From a virus, in the IMG/VR virus record IMGVR_UViG_3300043811_000032, positions 34,692 to 98,691 of that record: a stretch of 64,000 nucleotides of DNA; one strand, given 5' to 3'. Below are positions 40,427 to 47,143 of the stretch, one piece after another. Below the pieces are notes generated by a model. It made no database searches, had not been told where the DNA came from, and worked only from the letters and a program-made list of their open reading frames with translations. The position numbers were made by a program, and so were the translations under genes. Numbering within the stretch: position 1 is the stretch's first letter; every line of letters begins with the position of its first letter.

Positions 40427-42588
40427 AGAAGGCAGACGTAAAGGTTGGCGGTTTGTACCGAGCCAAAGTCAACGACCGGCTCACTACCGTCCGCGTAGAC
40501 AGCCTCAGCAACAGCGGCGGCTATAACGTCACGAACCTAACCACCGGCAAGCGGATTTTCTTCCGCTCAGCGATGAGGTTCCGCGAGGAGGCCAAGCAGT
40601 GCCTCAAGGGCGGGGTAGTGGTCGGGTTGGAGGAGCAGACCAAAGCCAACCTCGCTCGTGCCGACTCTCACAAGTACAGCAAGCCAGTTGAGGAGGTCGC
40701 CGTCGAGCAGCCCCCTTTCGAGCAGACCCTTGGTGGCTCGCAACTGCAGTCGCCCACGGCCGCTTCCGCCGCCACGGCAACCACCCCCGCACCGGCGAAC
40801 TCCCAACCGGATACGAGCCCAACCTGCTCACCGGACGCTGCCGCTGCAAAGCCTGCGTCGCCGCCCGCCTCGCCCTCTGGCAAGGCTGCTGAGCACGAGT
40901 GCTGCAGCCTGCCTACGAAGCGGACCTACATCGGCGGACGTCCGGCGACTCGGTGCTCCAAGTGCGGTACGCACTGGTACACCGACATCGCGGTCAAGGA
41001 CGGCGACACCCTGCTCAAGACGCCCCGTCCCGGCTTGGCCGCGATGCTCAAGGGCAGTATCCAGCAGGCGACCAACGGCAAGCACCCGCCCCACGTAATC
41101 GTTGAGGCACGTGCTGGCACCGGCAAGACTACCACGCTGGTCGAGGGGTTGAAGAAGGTCAAGGGCTTGCCCGTCTCCATCACGCCCTCGCCCCAGCAGG
41201 CGGCGGTATGGGAGGCGATGGAGCAGAGCAAGGACGCCAAGAGCATCGCCTTCGTGGCGTTCAACAAGTCCATCGCTACCGAGCTGCAGCGCCGCGTGCC
41301 GCAGGGCTGCGACGCCAGCACGATGCACTCGATGGGCTTCAAGGCGGTTCAGCGGGCGTTCGGTCGCTGTCAGGTGGAGAGCTACCGCGTCAGCAACATC
41401 ATCAGCGAGCTGCTGGAGCGGGACATTCGCGAGCTGCGCAAGTACGAGCCCGACCTCGTCAAGGCGACGGAGCAGCTGGTGGGTCTCTGCAAGATGAACC
41501 TGCTCGGCGGTAATCCCGAGGAGCTGGACGAGCTGGCCCGCTACTACGACGTGGAGATGAACGGTTCGCGGGCGAAGGTCTTCGACCTGGTGCCCCGCGT
41601 GCTGGAGCGGTGCAAGGACGTGGCTAAGGACGGCTGCGTGGACTTCGACGACATGATCTGGGCTCCCGTCGCCCTCGACCTGCCGGTATTCAAGTACGAC
41701 CTGCTACTGGTCGACGAGGCACAGGACCTCAACAGGTGCCAGCAGGCCCTCGCCAAGAAGGCGGGCAAGCGGCTGATCTTCGTCGGTGACCCGAAGCAGG
41801 CCATCTACGGCTTCGCTGGGGCCGACGCCAAGAGCATGCACCGCCTCCACGAGGAGCTGAGCCAGCAACCCACCGGCTGCATCAAGCTGCCACTGACCGT
41901 CACCCGCCGCTGCGGCAAGGCCATCGTCGCCGAGGCCCAACGGTTCGTACCGGACTTCGAGGCGCACGAGAGCAACGGTGCCGGCAAGATTAGCCAGGCC
42001 CAGTACCCGAAGGAAGGCCAGACGGCCCCAGACTACACCGGTAGTGTGCTGGACGGCGACATGATCCTGTGCCGCGTCAACGCACCGCTCGTCAGCCAGT
42101 GCTTCCGGTTCCTCAAGGTCGGTCTCAAGGCTAACATCCAGGGACGGGACATCGGGCAGGGACTCATCAGTACGGTCAAGAAGCTCAAGGCCCAGAGCAT
42201 ACCCGACCTGACCGGCAAGGTGGACGACTGGCTGTACAAGGAGCAGAGCAAGGAGCGGGCCAAGCGGAACCCGAACGACGCCCGCCTGATCGCCCTGCAG
42301 GACCGAGCCGACTGCCTGCACTGCTTCACCAAGGGTTGCGAGACGGTGGACGACGTGATCCGCAAGATCGAGAGCGTGTTCACCGACAACAAGGACATCA
42401 CCGGCATCCGCCTGAGCAGCTGTCACAAGGCGAAGGGTCTCGAAGCCAAGCGGGTGTTCTTCATCAACACCAAGGACGCCCCGTGCCCGCATCCTATGGC
42501 CAAGCAGGCGTGGGAGCGGGAGCAGGAACACAACATCCTGTACGTGGGCATCACGCGGGCCATCGAAGAGTTGATCTGGGTTTCTTAA
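40423..42588 (+). CDS. UvrD/Rep-like superfamily 1 DNA helicase
   Basis: A 721-residue helicase. The N-terminal 55 residues (KVGGLYRAKVNDRLTTVRVD...) look like a small SH3-type barrel. A Pro/Ala-rich linker and a Cys pair segment (CSKCGTHW) follow. The motor has motif I EARAGTGKTTTL, Ia FVAFNKSIATEL, II LLLVDEAQDLN, III GDPKQAIYGFAGAD, V HKAKGLEAKRVFF and VI LYVGITRA. It unwinds DNA 3' to 5' during replication or repair. AAGGAG precedes ATG 40423. Confidence 0.85.
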   Translation: MKKADVKVGGLYRAKVNDRLTTVRVDSLSNSGGYNVTNLTTGKRIFFRSAMRFREEAKQCLKGGVVVGLEEQTKANLARADSHKYSKPVEEVAVEQPPFEQTLGGSQLQSPTAASAATATTPAPANSQPDTSPTCSPDAAAAKPASPPASPSGKAAEHECCSLPTKRTYIGGRPATRCSKCGTHWYTDIAVKDGDTLLKTPRPGLAAMLKGSIQQATNGKHPPHVIVEARAGTGKTTTLVEGLKKVKGLPVSITPSPQQAAVWEAMEQSKDAKSIAFVAFNKSIATELQRRVPQGCDASTMHSMGFKAVQRAFGRCQVESYRVSNIISELLERDIRELRKYEPDLVKATEQLVGLCKMNLLGGNPEELDELARYYDVEMNGSRAKVFDLVPRVLERCKDVAKDGCVDFDDMIWAPVALDLPVFKYDLLLVDEAQDLNRCQQALAKKAGKRLIFVGDPKQAIYGFAGADAKSMHRLHEELSQQPTGCIKLPLTVTRRCGKAIVAEAQRFVPDFEAHESNGAGKISQAQYPKEGQTAPDYTGSVLDGDMILCRVNAPLVSQCFRFLKVGLKANIQGRDIGQGLISTVKKLKAQSIPDLTGKVDDWLYKEQSKERAKRNPNDARLIALQDRADCLHCFTKGCETVDDVIRKIESVFTDNKDITGIRLSSCHKAKGLEAKRVFFINTKDAPCPHPMAKQAWEREQEHNILYVGITRAIEELIWVS

Positions 42589-42607
42589 CCAACGAAAGGA
42601 GTCTGAG

Positions 42608-42910
42608 GTGCTTGTTTTATCGAGACGTAAGGGTGAACGCATCGTCATCGGCACTGCTGATAACCCCATCACCGTCGAGGTGGTGGAAATCCGCGGCGAC
42701 CGCGTCAGGCTCGGAGTTGTTGCCAGCAAGCAGGTGCCGGTACACCGCGAGGAGGTCTGGACCGCGATCCACGGTCCTCGTCTCCGCCGCGTCTGCAGCT
42801 GGTGCGAGACCGTGATGGACGAGGGCACCGAGGGCGCCGGAACCACCCACGGCATCTGCGGCGGCTGCAAGGACCGGGAGCTAGCGGCGATGCCGAGGGC
42901 GAACGAGTAA
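42608..42910 (+). CDS. csrA: CsrA-type RNA-binding regulator fused to a zinc ribbon
   Basis: A 100-residue protein. Residues 1-55 are a full CsrA (GTG start read as MLVLSRRKGERIVIG; EIRGDRVRLGV and VPVHREEVW at the RNA-binding face). Residues 60-90 add CSWCETVMDEG...HGICGGC, a zinc-ribbon-like pair. CsrA dimers bind GGA motifs in mRNA leaders and change translation. The AAAGGAG site is strong. Phage CsrA proteins may reprogram host translation; the zinc extension is unusual. The downstream leader (42914-43010) has GGA motifs and structure, so it could be a target. Confidence 0.85.
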   Translation: MLVLSRRKGERIVIGTADNPITVEVVEIRGDRVRLGVVASKQVPVHREEVWTAIHGPRLRRVCSWCETVMDEGTEGAGTTHGICGGCKDRELAAMPRANE

Positions 42911-42913
42911 CTG

Positions 42914-43010
42914 GGGTTGGCGGGGATCGTAGCCTGGAAGCCGCGAAACGGTCTAAAAGTGGTTCGACGTAAGGGGCCATAAAGGCGCTTAGAACCTGCC
43001 CCACCAACCC
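42914..43010 (+). other. Long-range inverted repeat in the csrA-43.0 kb gene leader
   Basis: GGGTTGG-C-GGGG (42914-42925) can pair with CCCC-A-CCAACCC (42999-43010), 11 of 12 positions, closing a 73-base internal region. The pairing ends a few bases before the GGAGG site of the 43024 gene, and the leader has several GGA triplets. It may be a translation control element; the CsrA encoded just upstream is a plausible ligand. Confidence 0.4.
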
Positions 43011-43023
43011 GAGGAGGACAACC

Positions 43024-43380
43024 ATGACCGCCGCACGTATCGACGACGTGTTCTATCCGAAGGGTCACGACCTCACCGCGTATCAGGCACTCCGCGCCTT
43101 GGGAGAGAGCGTGCAGGCCCTGCGCAAGATAGGCGACGCTATCGACGAGGGTGGCAAGCGGCGGGAGCGGATGGCGGTGGCTAGCTGGGCGTTCGAGGAG
43201 GCTGGCTGCCCCTATGAACGGTTCGACGTCGCCGCGTGGGGCTACATCCGCGAGGGGGACGTCTACCTCGACTCCCTCCGCGACTTGGCCAGGGAGTTCG
43301 GCGTCAAGTTCTCGATCCGTCGCGGCACCGCCAGCGCCGAGGCGGAAGCGTGGCTCGTGCTGGCGATGACGGGGGGTTGA
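43024..43380 (+). CDS. Hypothetical 118-residue protein
   Basis: MTAARIDDVFYPKGHDLTAY..., soluble and mostly helical, with SIRRGTASAEAEAWLVLAM at the C-terminus. GGAGG lies just before the ATG. Not recognised. First of a row of small rightward accessory genes. Confidence 0.6.
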   Translation: MTAARIDDVFYPKGHDLTAYQALRALGESVQALRKIGDAIDEGGKRRERMAVASWAFEEAGCPYERFDVAAWGYIREGDVYLDSLRDLAREFGVKFSIRRGTASAEAEAWLVLAMTGG

Positions 43381-43381
43381 G

Positions 43382-43564
43382 ATGAAAGCGATGACACCGA
43401 AGGAGTTCAAGGAGGAAATGCGGAAGATATTCCCCGTCAATGAATCGGAGGACACCGAGAGTGCCCACGGCTCTGGGGACGCCTTGCTCTGCGAAGTGTT
43501 ACGGAGCCTCGGCTACGGCGACGGGGTCAAGATATTCGAGGAGGCCGACAAGTGGTACGGGTGA
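43382..43564 (+). CDS. Hypothetical 60-residue protein
   Basis: MKAMTPKEFKEEMRKIFPVN..., starting one base after the previous stop and overlapping the next GTG start as GTGA. Acidic; no family recognised. Confidence 0.5.
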   Translation: MKAMTPKEFKEEMRKIFPVNESEDTESAHGSGDALLCEVLRSLGYGDGVKIFEEADKWYG

Positions 43565-43950
43565 CCGACTGCCCGATGCTGGAGGCCGTTCGCCAGTGCG
43601 ACGGCGACCTGACCACACTGCTGGTGGCCTGCGACTGGCTCGACGAGCATGGCAACCCGTCGCTGGCGGAGGAGTGCCGCGACGCGCTGACGAATAAGGA
43701 GCCCAACGTCTGGGAAGAGGTCAAGGACGCTCAGGACTGTCAGTGGTGGAGGGGAGGCCTCGCTGGAGAAAGGGAAGATAGCAACCTAGCGGATTACCTG
43801 TTCTCGCTGCTGGATGGCAAAGACAGGGAAGATTACTACGTCCGCTTTGGCACACGCGATGGTCTCAATAGAGAACGGGCACGCGACGCCGCCCTCCACG
43901 CTCTGCGACGGGCGGTGGCCAGACTAATGGAGGCACGATGGACGAGTTGA
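43561..43950 (+). CDS. TIGR02996-like protein
   Basis: A 129-residue protein whose first 40 residues (MLEAVRQCDGDLTTLLVACD, then WLDEHGNPSLAEECRD) match the TIGR02996 pattern of Gemmata-type planctomycetes, where a short helix pair with a WLxExG core recurs. The C-terminal part is helical and basic. GTG start overlaps the upstream stop. It supports a planctomycete host; the domain's biochemical role is not known. Confidence 0.65.
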   Translation: MTDCPMLEAVRQCDGDLTTLLVACDWLDEHGNPSLAEECRDALTNKEPNVWEEVKDAQDCQWWRGGLAGEREDSNLADYLFSLLDGKDREDYYVRFGTRDGLNRERARDAALHALRRAVARLMEARWTS

Positions 43951-43997
43951 TGATCTTGTGGCTGGTAGCGATCTACCTGTTACTGAGGAGGGCATGA
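43938..43997 (+). CDS. 19-residue membrane micropeptide
   Basis: ATG GGAGG-spaced ORF (MDELMILWLVAIYLLLRRA) with one hydrophobic span and a basic end. It overlaps the previous gene by 13 bases and ends one base before the next start, whose ribosome site lies inside it. It may be a real micropeptide or only a coupling device. Confidence 0.35.
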   Translation: MDELMILWLVAIYLLLRRA

Positions 43998-43998
43998 G

Positions 43999-44187
43999 AT
44001 GAGCAAGCGAGTGAGCTTTGTCGTGAGCGTCGAGCAACCCGATGACGTGTCCGTGCCGGAGCTGCGGGAGTACATCAGGGAAGCCGTCGGTGCCTGGTGC
44101 AAGGGAACCTGCCCTGACGACCCGATCTTCGACTTGGATGCCGACAAGGTGAGGGTCCGTAGGCAGCGGAAGGTGGTGCAGAAGTGA
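43999..44187 (+). CDS. Hypothetical 62-residue protein
   Basis: MSKRVSFVVSVEQPDDVSVP..., a small beta-rich protein with a CxxxC (CKGTC) in the middle and basic C-terminus. GAGGAGG precedes the ATG and the stop overlaps the next start as GTGA. Confidence 0.55.
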   Translation: MSKRVSFVVSVEQPDDVSVPELREYIREAVGAWCKGTCPDDPIFDLDADKVRVRRQRKVVQK

Positions 44188-44564
44188 CGTTCGATCCGAT
44201 GAAGTGGTTCGAGTCGTTCCAGAAGGAGCGGCCCGTGTACGGCACCATGGGTGGCGAGCCCACGCTGCCGGCTATTAAGCCCAGCGACACGCTAGACGCG
44301 GCCGAGTACATCAACGGACCGGTGGAGGCTCCGCCCCGTCCCCGCTACGAGGGGCCACTGTTCAGCGTGGTGGAGATGGCGGACGGCAGGGGCGGGTCGG
44401 CGTTCGGCATCCGCCGCAACGACGGGCTGGGCCGCTGGCACCCGACCCGCTACCTGCATCTGGAGGAGGCGGAGAGCTGGAAGGATTGGCTCGTGCTGGA
44501 ATGGCTAGAGGGGCGGGAGACGGTGCTGATAGAGGGGTTCAGATGCACCAAGCTGGAGGAGTGA
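44184..44564 (+). CDS. Hypothetical 126-residue protein
   Basis: MTFDPMKWFESFQKERPVYG..., with a Pro-rich hinge and a compact C-terminal section (SVVEMADGRGGSAFGIRRND, then WHPTRYLHLEEAESWKDWL). Not recognised. Confidence 0.55.
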   Translation: MTFDPMKWFESFQKERPVYGTMGGEPTLPAIKPSDTLDAAEYINGPVEAPPRPRYEGPLFSVVEMADGRGGSAFGIRRNDGLGRWHPTRYLHLEEAESWKDWLVLEWLEGRETVLIEGFRCTKLEE

Positions 44565-44569
44565 TCATC

Positions 44570-44776
44570 ATGTCGCCAGAAGACAACCCGGCAGACGATC
44601 AAGAAATGTCTCGGGAAGAGTACGAGGAATGGGAGCGACGGCGAGACGAGCCTACGCCTGTTCTTGGGCGTCAAGGATCGCGAGACCCCAACTCGAACAG
44701 AATGTCGCCGATGGGGAACGTGGGCGGTGGGGAGCCGACGCCGATCAGCCCCAGCGACGCCAGCCCGGCAATGTAG
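44570..44776 (+). CDS. Hypothetical 68-residue acidic protein
   Basis: MSPEDNPADDQEMSREEYEE..., acidic then low-complexity (Pro/Ser/Gly). AGGAG precedes the ATG. Its last 106 bases run antisense to the end of the leftward tail-protein gene, so the C-terminal half may be accidental. Confidence 0.4.
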   Translation: MSPEDNPADDQEMSREEYEEWERRRDEPTPVLGRQGSRDPNSNRMSPMGNVGGGEPTPISPSDASPAM

Positions 44777-45087
44777 GCGTTGCCGCCGTTGCTGGCGTCG
44801 GTCAGTGCCACGCCCACGACCGTGTTCCAGCTACCGGTGGGGGTCGGCCACTGCACGGCGGTATTGTTCCAGCTGACACCGCCCGACGCCCCAGCGTAGT
44901 TGATAGGGGACGGGTTCAGCTGGGCACGCTGGTAGCCGCCGCCACTGGGCTCGCTGATGGTGCTGCCAGTGGCGTCAGGGTCCGGCCACGCAGTCAGCAG
45001 CGCGAAGTAAATGTTGCTGGGGAACGTGAACGTCGTGCCCTGGAGCAGGTTGTTCAGGACCCCGTTGCGGAAGTAATCAAACAACAT
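44671..45087 (-). CDS. Virion/tail protein, hypothetical
   Basis: A 138-residue protein ([20 protein letters not shown]...) whose order - a start helix, [55 protein letters not shown] - matches small phage tail or fibre-like proteins that form beta-rich domains. No strong ribosome site precedes the ATG, and it is separated from the other structural genes by the prepilin. Likely part of the tail tip. Confidence 0.6.
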   Translation of the reverse strand: MLFDYFRNGVLNNLLQGTTFTFPSNIYFALLTAWPDPDATGSTISEPSGGGYQRAQLNPSPINYAGASGGVSWNNTAVQWPTPTGSWNTVVGVALTDASNGGNAYIAGLASLGLIGVGSPPPTFPIGDILFELGSRDP

Positions 45088-45124
45088 GGGAGTTCAGTTC
45101 TTCTCTTCTTATAAGGAGTTTGTC

Positions 45125-45871
45125 ATGCGTCGCAAGGGGTTCACTCTGATCGAGCTGCTGGTGGTGATTGCCATCATTGGCGTGCTGGTTGCCATGTTGA
45201 TGGTAGCCGTGCAGAAGGCGAGGGAGGCAGCGAATCGCATCAGCTGCGTCAACAATCTGAAGCAGATCGGTCTGGCCTGCCACGTCTACCACGACGCGGT
45301 GCTGACCATGCCGACGGAGCAACCGACTACGGGCACCGCGACATCGCTGTACACGACCTTGTTGCCTAATATTGAGCAGCAGAATCTGTACAACCAGATC
45401 GTCGGAGGCAGCGGCACTCCGGTCGGGCTGAAGATTTACACGTGCCCGAGCCGACGCACTCCCACCCAACCCTTCCGGGACTATGTCTACTACAACCCGA
45501 CCGGCTTGGGGCAATCGAGCGTCTTCGGTGCCAAGGGCGGCGTGTCGCTGGGCATCCTGACGAACGCTAACGGAGCGAGCAACACGGCCCTGCTGGCCCA
45601 CGTGTTCTTAGCACCGTCTTCCTATGGTCAACTGGACCCGAGCGGCGGGGGCTGGAACACTATGAACAACACAGCGTCCTCGGCCACGCAACAGCAGGAT
45701 AGTAACTCAAGCGGGTCAGCGGGTCTTGGCGGGCCACACCCCAACACCGATCCGATGCTTTTCGCGGACGGCCACGCGCAGAACATCGCCTTCCAGTGGT
45801 GCACCGCCAACCCGAACCCGGCACAGTATATGTGGAACTACCTCAACACCAACCCCTACGCGCTGCCATGA
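45125..45871 (+). CDS. DUF1559-type prepilin with H-X9-DG motif (planctomycete family)
   Basis: A 248-residue protein. It begins with a class III-like prepilin signal: [19 protein letters not shown], with Gly before the cleavage site and Phe/Glu at +1/+5. [16 protein letters not shown] is the DUF1559 start. The C-terminus holds H, nine residues, then DG ([14 protein letters not shown]), the H-X9-DG domain. These families are expanded in Planctomycetes. AAGGAG precedes the ATG. In phage it may insert into or mimic the host's pilus-like surface. It looks transferred from a host gene. Confidence 0.85.
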   Translation: MRRKGFTLIELLVVIAIIGVLVAMLMVAVQKAREAANRISCVNNLKQIGLACHVYHDAVLTMPTEQPTTGTATSLYTTLLPNIEQQNLYNQIVGGSGTPVGLKIYTCPSRRTPTQPFRDYVYYNPTGLGQSSVFGAKGGVSLGILTNANGASNTALLAHVFLAPSSYGQLDPSGGGWNTMNNTASSATQQQDSNSSGSAGLGGPHPNTDPMLFADGHAQNIAFQWCTANPNPAQYMWNYLNTNPYALP

Positions 45872-45993
45872 AGATGCTGGTCGTGCTGCTAATCGTCTTC
45901 CTGATTTGCATCGTCATCGGGACGCTGATGCCCTGCAACGAGCAGCTGGACAAGCTCGCTCAGGACATCGTCGACTCGGTAACTCCGAAGTAA
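45868..45993 (+). CDS. 41-residue membrane protein
   Basis: [20 protein letters not shown]..., one hydrophobic span followed by an acidic tail. ATGA overlap with the prepilin stop ties its translation to the prepilin. It could anchor or escort the prepilin. Convergent 34-base overlap with the glycosyltransferase gene. Confidence 0.5.
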   Translation: MKMLVVLLIVFLICIVIGTLMPCNEQLDKLAQDIVDSVTPK

Positions 45994-46802
45994 GCCCGGT
46001 CCACCGACTCGCTGCCCCAGCAGGCGAGGCTCCCATCTGCGCCGCCGGTCACGTGGGGACGGAGCCCCACGTGGCTGGTCTTTACCTTCGTCGTGCCCAA
46101 CACCCGCAGCCCCATCTCCGCCGCCCAGTGCCCCAACAGCCAGTCCTCGGGCACGAACTCTGCTCGCACCTTGCCATCGACCACCCGCACCCTGCTAAGG
46201 ATCTGGAAGCCAGGGAACTCGCCGCACCACGGCCCGAGCTTGATCACCATGCAGCCGGTGTTCGGACACAGGCACTTGGGTCTTCCGTCGAAGCCGCGAT
46301 CCGGTTCCTGCCACGCCGACAGCAGTCCCTCCAGGTCGAACGTCGGCTCCTTCATCCAGCGTAGCTCGCTGAGCGTTGCCTTGCGGTGTAGTCCCCACGG
46401 GTCGCCCAGTGTACCTACCGAAGTGCTCAGCGTGCCGGCGTCGCTCTTGAGTACCACGCAAGCGTGGATTATATCGCCGCCGCTCTCCTCCAACTCGTCG
46501 ATCAGCACGTCTAGCCAGTGCTTCGTCAGCGGCACCACGTCGGCGTGCAGCATGCAGAAGTAACTGTAGTGCAGTCCCGGCGGTATCGCCCCCTCGTTGT
46601 TCAGGCAACGAGCCCACAGCTCGTTGAAGGCATGGGGCAGCACCGAACAGGGTACTGGGTCAAGCACGGCGCCGTGAGCCTGCCGTTGCGGGTCTACGCT
46701 GTACTGGTAGACTGACTGCACGGTCTGGTAGTGGATGTTCTGATCAAACGGGATGCCTAGGTAGACTACTTTGGGTGTCCTGTTTTGCTGCAGATTCTGC
46801 AC
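45960..46802 (-). CDS. Glycosyltransferase-like protein, paralogue 1
   Basis: A 280-residue GT-A-like protein. Shared blocks with the two paralogues at 52.2 and 57.5 kb are SYFCMLHADVVPL (possible metal-binding Asp), the LCPNTGCMVIKLG block and VPEDWLLGHW. It probably transfers a sugar to a virion protein or host glycan. The GTG start overlaps the upstream zinc-finger gene by 37 bases. Confidence 0.6.
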   Translation of the reverse strand: MQNLQQNRTPKVVYLGIPFDQNIHYQTVQSVYQYSVDPQRQAHGAVLDPVPCSVLPHAFNELWARCLNNEGAIPPGLHYSYFCMLHADVVPLTKHWLDVLIDELEESGGDIIHACVVLKSDAGTLSTSVGTLGDPWGLHRKATLSELRWMKEPTFDLEGLLSAWQEPDRGFDGRPKCLCPNTGCMVIKLGPWCGEFPGFQILSRVRVVDGKVRAEFVPEDWLLGHWAAEMGLRVLGTTKVKTSHVGLRPHVTGGADGSLACWGSESVDRAYFGVTESTMS

Positions 46803-47143
46803 GGTTGCACTCCGGGATAGAGGTGGGCTGCTTCAGGATGCGGACCCAGTTGCACGGGCAATCGCTCGATGATTCGGCCGTCTGGCAAGTTCTCCCACCA
46901 GAACGTGTGAATACGGCACAGCCAGATGCCCTGATCGACGATGTGGTGCATGCCATAGTTGCCACACCAGCATACACCGTCGTGGTGGATGTGCTGCCAG
47001 CCGTGGCCTGTGCCTTCGCAGTTCCAACCTTTGCACTTCTTACAATCGATGTCAGCGCCGCCGCACTTGGAGCACGGTAGACAACCGGCTCCCTTGCAGA
47101 ATGGGCACTCTGAGTTTGCGAAGTAGTAGCGGCGTGGGTTCAT
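46766..47143 (-). CDS. Cys-rich zinc-finger protein (DnaJ-like repeats)
   Basis: A 125-residue protein with CPFCKGAGCLPCSKCGG, CKKCKGWNCEGTGHG and two later Cys pairs. The CxxCxGxG-like spacing resembles the DnaJ zinc centre. Binding of unfolded or structural protein is possible, e.g. tail assembly. ATG overlaps the tail protein stop as TGATG. Confidence 0.6.
   Translation of the reverse strand: MNPRRYYFANSECPFCKGAGCLPCSKCGGADIDCKKCKGWNCEGTGHGWQHIHHDGVCWCGNYGMHHIVDQGIWLCRIHTFWWENLPDGRIIERLPVQLGPHPEAAHLYPGVQPCRICSKTGHPK

Noticed and set aside
41704-43455. 583-codon leftward open frame
   Set aside because: Antisense to the UvrD-like helicase, CsrA and downstream genes; reads as Val/Leu/Asp/Arg repeats typical of shadow frames in GC-rich DNA.
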